Positions 20,215-29,793 of a stretch of 64,000 nucleotides of DNA are shown in pieces. The DNA comes from Bosea sp. PAMC 26642 (lineage in GTDB: Bacteria > Pseudomonadota > Alphaproteobacteria > Rhizobiales > Beijerinckiaceae), in contig NZ_CP014301.1 in assembly GCF_001562255.1 (NCBI RefSeq), positions 2,108,001 to 2,172,000 of the forward strand, given 5' to 3'. The position numbers and the translations under genes were made by a program. The notes beneath the pieces were generated by a model that saw nothing but the letters and a program-made list of their open reading frames with translations, made no database searches and was not told where the DNA came from. Within the stretch, counting starts at the first letter, position 1, and every line of letters starts with the position of its first letter.

Positions 20215-20739
20215 ATGGCTCAACTCGAACTCTGGATGCACGGGCTCGTCGAGTTCATGCGGGCGAACCAGGAATGGGCGATCCCGATCGTCTTTCTGGT
20301 CGCCTTCGCCGAATGCGTCGCGGTCCTGTCCTGGCTCGTACCTGCGACGGTCTTCTTTACGGCTTTTGGCGCGGCAGCGGGCGCGTCCGGCCTCAATCTG
20401 ATCCCGCTGGCCTTCGCGGCATCGGCCGGCGCCGGCTGCGGCTTCTGGCTGTCCTATTGGGTCGGCCTCGTTTTGGGTCCGCGCGTTGGCGACTACTGGC
20501 CGCTGAACAAGAACCCGCAACTGCTGGAGCGCGGCCACGCCTTCTTCGAGAAATGGGGTGTCGCCAGCATCCTGATCGGCCATTTCTTCGGACCGTTACG
20601 GGCCGTGATCGCGATCGTCGCCGGCATCGTGAAGATGCCCTTCATCCCCTTCCAGCTCGCCAACTGGATCGCATCGAGCGCCTGGGGCTTCGGCCTGCTT
20701 TATGGCGCGGGCCGGCTCGCCGAAGTCATGGCGCGCTGA
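20215..20739 (+). CDS. DedA family membrane protein
   Basis: The 174-residue protein is an integral inner-membrane member of the DedA/VTT family. It shows the conserved GHFFGPLRAVIAIVAGI segment near residues 122-138, with the essential Arg. The paired glycine-rich reentrant regions are near residues 55-70 and 120-140. The family takes part in lipid scrambling and membrane homeostasis, and some members are undecaprenyl-phosphate flippases. It is divergent from the ABC operon and followed by a damaged secreted helix-hairpin-helix gene. Confidence 0.9.
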   Translation: MAQLELWMHGLVEFMRANQEWAIPIVFLVAFAECVAVLSWLVPATVFFTAFGAAAGASGLNLIPLAFAASAGAGCGFWLSYWVGLVLGPRVGDYWPLNKNPQLLERGHAFFEKWGVASILIGHFFGPLRAVIAIVAGIVKMPFIPFQLANWIASSAWGFGLLYGAGRLAEVMAR

Positions 20740-20875
20740 GTTCAAACCCGCATTCCGCTGAACGCATTATTCAGGGCGGGTTCACGCGTTCGGGCGCGAT
20801 CTGGCGTGGCCTGACCACCGGCCCGGCGGCTGACAGACGCAAAATCATCCGGGACGAACCCTTGGGATCCAAGCC

Positions 20876-21222
20876 ATGACGATATCCCGCTTTCTGCTCA
20901 CCCTGACGGCCCTCGCCTTCACCGCCGGCCACGGCTTCGCCCAGACCGCGACGCGACGCCCGCGCGCCCGGCCGCCCCTGTCGCGGCACCGGCCACACCG
21001 GCACCGCCTGCGACGGCCCAGCCCGCTCAGGTGAAGAAGATCAACATCAACACCGCGACCGCCGCCGAACTCGACACGCTGAAGGGCATCGGCGAAGCCC
21101 GCTCGAAGAAGATCATCGACGAGCGCGCCAAGGCGAAATTCAAGAATTTCGACGATCTGGTGAAGCGCAGCGTCCTGCCCTCGAATGTCGAAGCCGACAT
21201 CAAGGGCAAGATCACGTTCTGA
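20876..21222 (+). pseudogene. frameshifted secreted helix-hairpin-helix (ComEA-like) protein
   Basis: The ATG at 20876 opens a clear signal peptide, MTISRFLLTLTALAFTAGHG then FAQ. That frame then reads into an Arg/His-rich tail and stops at 21034. In another frame, from about 20957 an Ala/Pro-rich linker (APVAAPATPAPP-like) leads without a stop into a full HhH domain (ININTATAAELDTLKGIGEARSKKII) ending at 21222. Together they make one ComEA-like secreted protein broken by a single indel around 20955-20965 in the repetitive GCGACGCGACGC tract. It may be a sequencing error, a true pseudogene or a slippage site. A GTG at 21031 could give the domain alone, but it has no ribosome site. Confidence 0.75.
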
Positions 21223-21245
21223 ACACCTCGGATCCTGCGACATAC

Positions 21246-21277
21246 AAAAAGAGCCCGGCATTCGTGATGCCGGGCTC
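21246..21277 (-). terminator. terminator for the 21328 gene
   Basis: Perfect 11 bp arms (GAGCCCGGCAT/ATGCCGGGCTC) are followed on the reverse strand by TTTTT. It terminates the leftward small-protein genes and may also stop read-through from the HhH gene. Confidence 0.85.
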
Positions 21278-21327
21278 GTCAAAGAAATCGTGCAGAAACG
21301 CTCCATTTGCTGGAGCGGAAACTCGGT

Positions 21328-21540
21328 TCACACGGGGATGTACCCCACGAAGATTCCAGCCAGTACGGCAAGCGCGAGGCTGACGCCGAGAACCAGCATC
21401 ACCGGCTTCCCGAGGAATCCGCCGCGCGCCTCGACCGGCGTTTCGACCGCCGGGGTGTCGGCCACCTGATTGACTTGGCTTGGGGCCTCTCCCGTCGGGC
21501 GGCCGTCCGGCGTCACAGGACGCTGTTCCTGGTCGATCAT
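21328..21540 (-). CDS. 70-residue single-TM small protein
   Basis: The protein has a polar, Pro/Thr/Gln-rich N-terminal half and one C-terminal transmembrane helix (about residues 46-66, GKPVMLVLGVSLALAVLAGI) ending in GYIPV, so it looks tail-anchored in the inner membrane. AGGAGG lies 7 bases before the ATG at 21540, which fixes the start. It follows a similar small gene by 62 bp, and a strong terminator lies downstream. No family was recognised. Confidence 0.7.
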   Translation of the reverse strand: MIDQEQRPVTPDGRPTGEAPSQVNQVADTPAVETPVEARGGFLGKPVMLVLGVSLALAVLAGIFVGYIPV

Positions 21541-21602
21541 GGCATCGCCTCCTGTTGCTTCACCCTTCAGCGACGCGGGTTCGCGCTGCCGTCTTCGCTT
21601 GC

Positions 21603-21800
21603 TCAACCCGGCATCAGGCCGAGAAACGTGTTCACGATCACCGCCACCGCAAGACCGGCGAACAAGGCCGTCAGAAACGGCCAGTCCTCCTCGTCGTCCT
21701 GCTGCGCGACGGTCGCGCCTTGATGCTCCGCCTCATTTCGGACCGCGACTGAACGGCGCTCGCGAGCCGACATGTCGTCAATATCCTGGTGCCGCGCCAT
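21603..21800 (-). CDS. 65-residue single-TM small protein
   Basis: It has a charged N-terminal half (MARHQDIDDMSARERRSVAV) and a single C-terminal hydrophobic helix near residues 43-62. GGAGAG precedes the ATG at 21800 with 7-base spacing. Its architecture matches the next gene (21328-21540): polar head, C-terminal membrane anchor, no signal peptide. The two probably form a small operon. Function unknown. Confidence 0.65.
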   Translation of the reverse strand: MARHQDIDDMSARERRSVAVRNEAEHQGATVAQQDDEEDWPFLTALFAGLAVAVIVNTFLGLMPG

Positions 21801-21891
21801 GGCATCTCTCCATCGAGGTCCAACTGGCAAATTGAACGCGCGCCGAGGCCACGTGTTCCCCCACCGACACCGCAGCCCAACGCATCGAAAC

Positions 21892-21919
21892 AAAAAAGCG
21901 GGCGCACGATTGCGCCCGC
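21892..21919 (-). terminator. ilvC terminator
   Basis: Perfect 9 bp GC-rich arms (GCGGGCGCA/TGCGCCCGC) with a 4-base loop are followed on the reverse strand by TTTTTTG, a classic intrinsic terminator 120 bp past the ilvC stop. Confidence 0.9.
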
Positions 21920-22039
21920 CTTGATGGCTTTTTCGAAAATTCCCTAACCTTACCAGAATCTTGCCGGCCGAACCGGAATCAAATTGGCAGGCTCCTGAAT
22001 CGATATGGGAACACGTCCCGCCGACGCAAGATTTGAAGC

Positions 22040-23736
<1,697 letters not shown>

Positions 23737-23764
23737 GAGCGTCTGGAGCTGGAGAAAATGCCGT

Positions 23765-23779
23765 ACCGTACGTTACGGT
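23765..23779. promoter_or_regulatory. candidate TetR operator (ACCGTA-cgt-TACGGT)
   Basis: A perfect 6 bp inverted repeat with a 3-base centre lies 29 bp upstream of the tetR start. Its size and position are typical of TetR-family autoregulatory operators. Nothing else in the 136 bp interval looks like a regulatory site. Confidence 0.5.
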
Positions 23780-23872
23780 TCGGCTCTTTAGCCCATGATA
23801 AATCCCTTCGCAAGCAGGCTATGCAGTCAGTCGCTTGCTTGCGGGCGACGCCTCGGGCCGACGCGCCTGCCG

Positions 23873-24094
23873 CTACAGACCGGCAGCCTGCTGGCTTGCG
23901 ATCCGCTGCAGGAAGATCGCCGCGATCGTCAGGACGAAGCCGGCCCACCACAGCGGCGAGCGCAGGCTTTTGCCGCTGCCCGGCGCCTCGGCCGGCACCT
24001 TGCCGTTCAGCCGCTGCAGGATCGGCCAGGCAAAGCAGCCGAAGCCGACAATGCCGAGCCCGAAGGCGATGTGTTCCAGGCTTGGCGGTGTCAT
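23873..24094 (-). CDS. small two-TM membrane protein coupled to mazF
   Basis: The 73-residue protein has two hydrophobic helices (about residues 8-26 and 47-66) separated by a short Lys/Ser-rich loop. Its ATG overlaps the mazF stop by 4 bases (ATGA), so it is the third gene of a mazE-mazF operon. No family was recognised. It may be an unrelated passenger rather than part of the toxin-antitoxin module. Confidence 0.6.
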   Translation of the reverse strand: MTPPSLEHIAFGLGIVGFGCFAWPILQRLNGKVPAEAPGSGKSLRSPLWWAGFVLTIAAIFLQRIASQQAAGL

Positions 24095-24459
24095 TTCGAA
24101 ACGGGTTCCACCTGGATTCCCACATAGGCTGCAAGCCTGTGTGCGACGCGTGAGACAAGTTCGTCGGAGAGAGACCCGATGCGACGCCGGAGCCGTTCGC
24201 GATCCACCATTCGGACTTGATCCGTCAACAGCGCTCCGGAAACAATGGAACCGGCTGGAATGACGATTTTAGTGGGCCAGTTTCCGGGATTCGAAGTGAT
24301 GGGACAGACCAGGATCCGCCCCGATATCCCATGCAATGTCTCATTCGATATGATCAAAGCAGGACGTCGCCCACCTTGCTCAGAACCGATGACCGGATCG
24401 AGATCGATCCAGTAAACATCCCCGGACCGGCAATCAGCGACGGGGATTGTAGTCATCAT
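24091..24459 (-). CDS. mazF: MazF/PemK-type toxin (endoribonuclease)
   Basis: The 122-residue protein is of MazF length and shows the family N-terminus GDVYWIDLDPVIGSEQGGRRPALIIS, with the conserved Arg in GGRRPA, followed by ILVCPITSN and a late GALLTDQVRMVD. MazF toxins cut mRNA at short sequence motifs. The gene overlaps mazE by 23-26 bases depending on which of two adjacent Mets is used. It lies downstream of ilvN on the same strand. Confidence 0.9.
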   Translation of the reverse strand: MMTTIPVADCRSGDVYWIDLDPVIGSEQGGRRPALIISNETLHGISGRILVCPITSNPGNWPTKIVIPAGSIVSGALLTDQVRMVDRERLRRRIGSLSDELVSRVAHRLAAYVGIQVEPVSK

Positions 24460-24754
24460 AGATGATCTCCGACCCTCTGTCGGGACCCCAATCCCAGTCG
24501 TCTACGGGTGCATTGGCCAGTCCGCCAAGCCTTTCAGCCTCGGCCAGAAGCCATTCGGCGGTCACCGGATACGGTTCAGGCGTCGGAAGGAGATCATCGC
24601 TCACCTTGCCCGATATGACGCGCTTAAGCCTGATCTCTTCGCCGTCTACACTGACGTCGAGCGTCGTACCGCTGATGAGGCCAAGCTGCTTCACCACCGC
24701 CTTCGGCAGCCTCACCGCAGTGCTGTTGCCCCATTTCGCGACCTGGACCTTCAT
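24434..24754 (-). CDS. mazE: MazE/AbrB-type antitoxin
   Basis: The 106-residue protein begins MKVQVAKWGNSTAVRLPKAV, a SpoVT/AbrB DNA-binding fold (residues 1-45), followed by an acidic C-terminal tail (APVDDWDWGPDRG region) of the kind that neutralises MazF. A strong GAGGAGG site precedes the ATG at 24754. Such antitoxins autoregulate their operon. It begins 50 bp after ilvN. Confidence 0.88.
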   Translation of the reverse strand: MKVQVAKWGNSTAVRLPKAVVKQLGLISGTTLDVSVDGEEIRLKRVISGKVSDDLLPTPEPYPVTAEWLLAEAERLGGLANAPVDDWDWGPDRGSEIIYDDYNPRR

Positions 24755-24804
24755 GCCGGCCTCCTCGCGGATATCCGTAACATGGGCGCCGGATATCCGG
24801 CAAA

Positions 24805-25344
24805 TCACATCGCCTCGGGCCCACGGCTCATCGCCGCGATGCCGGTGCGCGAGACCTCCGTCAGTCCGACCACCGTCATCAGCTTGATGAAGCGCTCGAT
24901 CTCGTCGGTCGAGCCGGTCAACTCGAAGACGAAGGAGGTCAGCGAGGCGTCGAGCGTGCGGGCACCGAAGGCGGACGCCAGCCGCATCGCCTCGACCCGG
25001 TGCTCTCCCTTGCCGACGACCTTGACCAGAGCCAGTTCACGCTCCAGCGCCTCGCCCTGCAAGGTCAGGTCGACGACGCGGTGCACCGGCACCAACCTGT
25101 CGAGATGGGCCTTGATCTGGTCGATGACATTGGCCGTGCCCGAGGTCACCACCGTGATCCGCGAGATGTGCTTGTCGTGCTCGGTCTCGGAGACGGTCAG
25201 GCTCTCGATATTGTAGCCGCGGCCGGAGAACAGGCCTGCGATCCGGGCGAGCACGCCGGGTTCGTTGTCGACGATCACCGCCAGAGTATGGCGCGCGACG
25301 GGCTGGGCGACCGGGGCATTGGAATAATGCGACGAGGTGTTCAT
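24805..25344 (-). CDS. ilvN: acetolactate synthase small (regulatory) subunit
   Basis: The small subunit confers valine feedback inhibition on the large subunit IlvB. The 179-residue protein has the ACT domain HTLAVIVDNEPGVLARIAGLFSGRGYNI (residues 19-46) and a second C-terminal domain, the size of IlvH/IlvN. Its ATG overlaps the stop of the GST gene by 4 bases. It is separated from ilvB by the GST and racemase genes rather than being adjacent as in most bacteria. Confidence 0.96.
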   Translation of the reverse strand: MNTSSHYSNAPVAQPVARHTLAVIVDNEPGVLARIAGLFSGRGYNIESLTVSETEHDKHISRITVVTSGTANVIDQIKAHLDRLVPVHRVVDLTLQGEALERELALVKVVGKGEHRVEAMRLASAFGARTLDASLTSFVFELTGSTDEIERFIKLMTVVGLTEVSRTGIAAMSRGPEAM

Positions 25345-26054
25345 GAGGAAACTCGGCTGCGGCTGAGATGAGGACGAAAATCGGTGAGGACGGGTTCGGC
25401 GACTTCGTCTTCGGCGACGATCCAGGGCTCGGCGAGTGCCGCGTCGCGCCAGGCACTATAACCCTTGGTGCTGGATACCGCAGAGGCGTAGCTGGCGCAG
25501 ACGGGATCGAGCGGGATCGAATAACCCGACAACCGCGCCACGACCGGCGCGAACATGGCATCCGCGGCACTGAAGGCCCCGAACAGGAACGGCCCCTCGC
25601 CGCCGAAGCGCTCGCGCGCTTGCCGCCAGATCGTCACGATCCGGGCGACATCCGCCGCAACCTTGGGGCCGCGGTCATGCTCCGGATGGACCCAGGCCAG
25701 GTTCATCGGGCAGGCGCCGCGCAGGGCCGAAAAGCCTGCGTGCATTTCGCTGGCGACGGAGCGCGCCATGGCCCGCGCCGCAGGATCGCGCGGCCAGATC
25801 GCAAGATCGGGGCGCGTGTCGGCGACGTATTCCATGATGGCAAGCGACTCCCAGATTTGAATGTCACCATCGATCAGCGCGGGCACCTTGCCGGCTGGTG
25901 TGTAGGCCGATACCGCCCGCTTCCAGTCTGGATCGTCGAAGGTCGGGCCGAACGGCACCAGAACCTCCTCGAACGGAATGTCGAACTCCGTGAGCAGCAG
26001 CCATGGCCGCAGCGACCACGAGGAGTAGTTCCTATTGGCGATGACGAGTTTCAT
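25341..26054 (-). CDS. glutathione S-transferase family protein
   Basis: The 237-residue protein has an N-terminal thioredoxin-like domain (NYSSWSLRPWLLL with the likely glutathione-contacting Ser, and ESLAIMEYVAD) and a helical C-terminal domain. The start at 26054 overlaps the racemase stop (ATGA) and the stop overlaps ilvN (ATGA), so it is embedded in the ilv transcript. Substrate unknown. Confidence 0.88.
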   Translation of the reverse strand: MKLVIANRNYSSWSLRPWLLLTEFDIPFEEVLVPFGPTFDDPDWKRAVSAYTPAGKVPALIDGDIQIWESLAIMEYVADTRPDLAIWPRDPAARAMARSVASEMHAGFSALRGACPMNLAWVHPEHDRGPKVAADVARIVTIWRQARERFGGEGPFLFGAFSAADAMFAPVVARLSGYSIPLDPVCASYASAVSSTKGYSAWRDAALAEPWIVAEDEVAEPVLTDFRPHLSRSRVSS

Positions 26055-26758
26055 GCTGCCAGACTCTCCGGATTGGACGCAAAATCGAGCGCGGCCTCGA
26101 CGTGCAGCGCGGTCGTGTCGAAGACCGGCAGCGCCGTGTCGGCCTGCGAGATCAAAAGCCCGATCTCGGTACAGCCCAGAATGACGCCGTCGGCGCCTTG
26201 TGCTGCGGCTTCTTCGATGATCGCGAGATAGCGCGTCTTTGAAGCCGGCTCGATCCGTCCCCGGCACAATTCCTCATAGATGATGCGGTGAACCTCGGCG
26301 CGCTCGGCCTCGCCGGGCACCATGGCCTCGACGCCAAAGGCAGCCAGACGGTCGAGATAGAAGCGTTGCTCCATGGTGAAGCGCGTCGCCAGCAGCAGCG
26401 GCCGCCGCGACGCGCTGCGCAGGATCGCCTGCGCCGTCACATCCGCCAGATGCAGGAACGGCACCCGCGTCGCCGCCGTGATCCGGTCGGCAAGCTTGTG
26501 CATGGTGTTGGTACACAACACGATGCAGCCCGCCCCCGCTCTCTCCAGACGCTGCGCGCTCTCGGCCAGAACCATGCCCGCCGCATCCCAATCGCCCTTG
26601 GCCTGCATCTCGGCGATCGGCGAAAAATCGAGCGAATGCAGCAGCAAGTCGGCCGAATGCAGCCCGCCCCGTCGCGCCCGCACGCCCTCGTTGAGCAGGC
26701 GGTAATACACCGCCGTCGACTCCCAACTCATTCCGCCGATCAGACCGATTGTGGTCAT
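26051..26758 (-). CDS. aspartate/glutamate racemase family protein
   Basis: The 235-residue PLP-independent racemase has both catalytic cysteines, Cys82 in VLCTNTMHK and Cys196 in LGCTEIGLL, and starts with IGLIGGMSWESTA, as in YgeA-like members. It could produce D-amino acids or act on another acidic amino acid. It lies between ilvB and the GST gene. A perfect palindrome separates it from ilvB. Confidence 0.92.
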   Translation of the reverse strand: MTTIGLIGGMSWESTAVYYRLLNEGVRARRGGLHSADLLLHSLDFSPIAEMQAKGDWDAAGMVLAESAQRLERAGAGCIVLCTNTMHKLADRITAATRVPFLHLADVTAQAILRSASRRPLLLATRFTMEQRFYLDRLAAFGVEAMVPGEAERAEVHRIIYEELCRGRIEPASKTRYLAIIEEAAAQGADGVILGCTEIGLLISQADTALPVFDTTALHVEAALDFASNPESLAA

Positions 26759-26777
26759 GTGTCGCTCCGATGATTGG

Positions 26778-26836
26778 GGCAGTCGGCAGTAGGCAATCGG
26801 ACCGATGCGACTGCCTATTGCCTACTGCCGACTGCC
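26778..26836. repeat. perfect 20 bp palindrome after ilvB
   Basis: Two 20-base arms are perfect inverted complements (26778-26797 and 26817-26836) around a 19-base loop. Each arm itself contains GGCAGT-type direct repeats, seen as ATTGCCTACTGCC on the other strand. It lies just past the ilvB stop. It may be a remnant of a repeat element or a structured mRNA 3' end. There is no T-run. Confidence 0.7.
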
Positions 26837-26841
26837 TTTGC

Positions 26842-28605
26842 TCAGACCAGCTGCTTGCCCTTGGCGTCGATGATCTCGCCGGTATCGCCCTCGAAATCGG
26901 GCAGGATCATCTCGTTATGGGCCTTGCCCGACGGGATCATCGGGAAGCAGTTCTCATGCTTGGCGACGAGACAGTCGAAGATCACGGGCTTTGGCGTATC
27001 GATCATCTCCATGATCGCATCGTCCAGCTTGGCGGGGTCGTCGCAGCGGATGCCGTGCCCGCCATAGGCCTCGGCGAGCTTTACGAAATCGGGCAGCGAC
27101 TGCGAATAGCTCTCCGAATAGCGCCCGCCATGCAGCAGCTCCTGCCACTGGCGCACCATGCCCATATATTCGTTGTTCAGGATGAAGATCTTGACCGGCA
27201 GGCGGTACTGCACCGCCGTCGACATCTCCTGCATGTTCATCAGGATCGAGGCCTCGCCTGCGACGTCGATGACGAGCGCCTTGGGGTGCTTCATCTGGAC
27301 GCCGATCGCGGCCGGCAGGCCGTAGCCCATCGTGCCCAGCCCGCCCGAGGTCATCCAGCGGTTCGGCTCCTGGAACTGAAGATACTGTGCCGCCCACATC
27401 TGATGCTGCCCGACCTCGGTCGTGATGTAGGTGTCGCGGTCCTTGGTCAGCGCATGGAGCCGCTCGAGCGCATATTGCGGCTTGATGACCGAGCCCGACT
27501 GCTTGTAGGCGAGGCTCTTGCGGCCGCGCCAGCCCTCGATCTGCGTCCACCAGGCGGTCAGCGCGGTCTTGTCGACCTGCGGCGAGGTCTCGCGCCAGAT
27601 CCGGACCATGTCTTCGAGCACATGGGCGCAGTCGCCGATGATGCCGATGTCGATCTTGACCGTCTTGTTGATCGAGGACGGGTCGATATCGATATGGATC
27701 TTCCTCGAATGCGGCGAGAACCCGTCGAGCCGGCCGGTGATACGGTCGTCGAAGCGCGCGCCGATATTGATCATGACGTCGCAGTCATGCATGGCGAGGT
27801 TCGCCTCATAGGTACCGTGCATCCCCAGCATCCCGAGCCATTGCTTGTCGGCGGCCGGGAAAGCTCCAAGCCCCATCAGCGTCGAGGTGACGGGAAAGCC
27901 CGTCAGCCGCGCCAGTTCGCGCAGCAGCGCCGAGGCGTGCGGCCCGGAATTGATCACGCCTCCGCCGGTGTAGAACACCGGCTTCCTGGCGCTGGCCATC
28001 AGTTCGACCGCAGCCTTGATCTTGTTCAGGTCGCCCTTGACGGTGGGGCGGTAAGTCTTGTGCTGGTTGTCGCGCGGGCGGCTGTAGGAGCCCGTCGCAA
28101 ACTGGATGTCCTTGGGGATGTCGACGACGACGGGTCCCGGCCGGCCATTGGCGGCGACGTAGAACGCCTCGTGCAGGATGCGCGGCAGGTCGGCGATGCT
28201 CTTCACCAGATAATTATGCTTGGTGCAGGAGCGGGTGATCCCGACCGTGTCGCATTCCTGGAATGCGTCGGAGCCGATCAGATGCGTCGGAACCTGGCCG
28301 GTGATGACGACGAGCGGGATCGAATCCAGCAGCGCGTCGGTCAGCCCCGTGACGGCGTTGGTCGCGCCGGGCCCGGAGGTGACGAGCACGCAGCCGACCT
28401 TGCCGGAAGACGAGCGCGCATAGCCTTCTGCGGCATGGACCGCGCCCTGCTCGTGGCGGACGAGGACATGCTTGACCTTGTCCTGCTGGAAGAGCGCGTC
28501 ATAGATCGGCAGCACCGCCCCGCCCGGATAGCCGAACAGATGCTCGACACCCTGGTCTTGAAGCGCCCGGACGACCATCTCGGCGCCAGTCATCATCTCG
28601 CTCAT
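26842..28605 (-). CDS. ilvB: acetolactate synthase large (catalytic) subunit
   Basis: This TPP- and FAD-dependent enzyme makes acetolactate and acetohydroxybutyrate. The 587-residue protein has the GYPGGAVLPIYD entry near residue 24 and the catalytic Glu in RHEQGAVHAAEGYAR. The TPP motif reads VAGEASILMN, with Glu451 in place of the usual Asp of the GDG-type motif, a variant I recall from some alphaproteobacteria. It is preceded by an attenuator leader. The downstream genes are the racemase, GST and ilvN. Confidence 0.97.
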   Translation of the reverse strand: MSEMMTGAEMVVRALQDQGVEHLFGYPGGAVLPIYDALFQQDKVKHVLVRHEQGAVHAAEGYARSSSGKVGCVLVTSGPGATNAVTGLTDALLDSIPLVVITGQVPTHLIGSDAFQECDTVGITRSCTKHNYLVKSIADLPRILHEAFYVAANGRPGPVVVDIPKDIQFATGSYSRPRDNQHKTYRPTVKGDLNKIKAAVELMASARKPVFYTGGGVINSGPHASALLRELARLTGFPVTSTLMGLGAFPAADKQWLGMLGMHGTYEANLAMHDCDVMINIGARFDDRITGRLDGFSPHSRKIHIDIDPSSINKTVKIDIGIIGDCAHVLEDMVRIWRETSPQVDKTALTAWWTQIEGWRGRKSLAYKQSGSVIKPQYALERLHALTKDRDTYITTEVGQHQMWAAQYLQFQEPNRWMTSGGLGTMGYGLPAAIGVQMKHPKALVIDVAGEASILMNMQEMSTAVQYRLPVKIFILNNEYMGMVRQWQELLHGGRYSESYSQSLPDFVKLAEAYGGHGIRCDDPAKLDDAIMEMIDTPKPVIFDCLVAKHENCFPMIPSGKAHNEMILPDFEGDTGEIIDAKGKQLV

Positions 28606-28667
28606 AACGGTCTCCTGCGGCTGGTCTTGGTCTTCGCGGTAGGAAGGTTTGGCGGAAAGCGGGCAAT

Positions 28668-28690
28668 AAAAAAGGCCCTCTGAGGGGCCT
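28668..28690 (-). terminator. ilvB attenuator terminator
   Basis: On the ilvB strand, AGGCCC and GGGCCT pair around a short loop and are followed by TTTTTT. The upstream strand of the terminator (GGCCCCT) can instead pair with AGGGGCC at the leader peptide stop codon, which forms the anti-terminator. The hairpin CGGTTC/GAACCG between them is a likely pause or spacer stem. Confidence 0.9.
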
Positions 28691-28737
28691 GGACGTGCGC
28701 TGGCGTCGGGGACGCTCGGTTCGTGAAGAACCGGCCC

Positions 28738-28773
28738 CTACCAGCGCACCCGTACGATAATAAGCTTGCGCAT
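28738..28773 (-). CDS. ilvL: ilvB operon leader peptide
   Basis: The 11-codon frame encodes MRKLIIVRVRW and is rich in Leu, Ile and Val codons (CTT ATT ATC GTA GTG). GGAG lies 6 bases before its ATG. Ribosome stalling here for lack of charged branched-chain tRNAs would favour the anti-terminator and expression of ilvB. This is a classical attenuation leader, too short for ordinary gene finders. Confidence 0.88.
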   Translation of the reverse strand: MRKLIIVRVRW

Positions 28774-28805
28774 CTCGCGCTCCAACCTTTGCGAATAGTG
28801 CCATC

Positions 28806-28833
28806 AATTAACCGAGCCGCCGGTCCCGGTCAA
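28806..28833 (-). promoter_or_regulatory. promoter of the ilvB leader
   Basis: TTGACC (-35) and TTAATT (-10), 16 bp apart, precede the leader peptide by about 30 bp on the same strand. This places the start point a few bases upstream of the leader's ribosome site, as expected for an attenuated operon. Confidence 0.6.
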
Positions 28834-28854
28834 GATGCAACTCCGCCGACCGCC

Positions 28855-29775
28855 CTATCGCGCAATGCCCAGAGCCCCCAGCGCGACCTCAAGCGCCTCG
28901 TCGGGGGCGACCGCCTGCCAGCCCTCCATCTGGTGCCGGAACCATGTCACCTGCCGCTTGGCATAGGCGCGGGTATCGGCCTGCCCGCGCGCGATCGCCT
29001 CGTCGAGGCTCAGCGCTCCGTCGAGATGGGCGATGAGGCCCGGCACGCCATGCGCCCGCATCACCGGCAGCAGCGGATCGAGCTGGCGCGACCGCAGCGC
29101 CGCAACCTCGTCGAGCGCACCGCTTGCGATCATCGCCTCGAAGCGCGCATCGATCCGTGCCCTGACGACCTCGCGCGGCGGCGACACGAACAGCTTCAGC
29201 AGTTGGGCCCCCGCAAGCGGTCCCGGCACGCGCTCGCCCTGGAAGCTCGCCAGCGAGCGGCCCGTCGCCAGAAAGACCTCCAGCGCCCGCATGATCCGCA
29301 TCCGGTCGCTAGGCCGCAGCCGCTCGGCCATGGCCGGATCGAGACCGGCGAGTTCGGCATGGAGCGCTACCGTGTCGACCTCCTCGACCCGTGCGCGAAA
29401 CGCCGCCCTGACCGCCTCGGGCACCGGCGGCATCGCCGAGAAGCCGTCGGTCAAGGCCTTGAAATAAAGCCCCGTGCCGCCGACGAGGACCGGCAGGACG
29501 TCCTCGTGCGCAAGCTCCGCCAGAACGTCCACGACATCCGCTGCATAGCGCATCGCGGAATAATTGATCGCCCCGTCGACATGGCCGTAGAGACGGTGGG
29601 GAACGGAGGCCTCCTCGGCCGGGCTCGGCCGCGCCGTGATGGTCCGGAGATCGCGATAGACCTGCATCGAATCCGCATTGACGACCACCCCGCCGTTGCG
29701 CCGCGCGATCTCCATCGCAAGCGCCGACTTGCCGCTCGCCGTCGGACCTGCGATGAGCACCGCCCTGATCGTCAC
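28855..29775 (-). CDS. miaA: tRNA dimethylallyltransferase MiaA
   Basis: MiaA adds an isoprenoid group to A37 of tRNAs that read UNN codons. The 306-residue protein has the P-loop GPTASGKS at residues 10-17 and the [11 protein letters not shown] segment near residues 33-43. The GTG start is chosen by family length, as the frame continues upstream into serB antisense. It is divergent from serB with only 17-18 bp between starts, so each promoter must lie within the other's coding region. Confidence 0.94.
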   Translation of the reverse strand: MTIRAVLIAGPTASGKSALAMEIARRNGGVVVNADSMQVYRDLRTITARPSPAEEASVPHRLYGHVDGAINYSAMRYAADVVDVLAELAHEDVLPVLVGGTGLYFKALTDGFSAMPPVPEAVRAAFRARVEEVDTVALHAELAGLDPAMAERLRPSDRMRIMRALEVFLATGRSLASFQGERVPGPLAGAQLLKLFVSPPREVVRARIDARFEAMIASGALDEVAALRSRQLDPLLPVMRAHGVPGLIAHLDGALSLDEAIARGQADTRAYAKRQVTWFRHQMEGWQAVAPDEALEVALGALGIAR

Positions 29776-29793
29776 GCTATCCGGTTCCTTGTC

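Noticed and set aside
21031..21222. HhH domain as a complete independent 63-residue gene from GTG 21031
   Set aside because: There is no ribosome site, and an in-frame Ala/Pro-rich linker and out-of-frame signal peptide lie directly upstream.
26749..28683. 644-codon plus-strand frame over ilvB
   Set aside because: Antisense to a complete ilvB and its leader; no recognisable domain.
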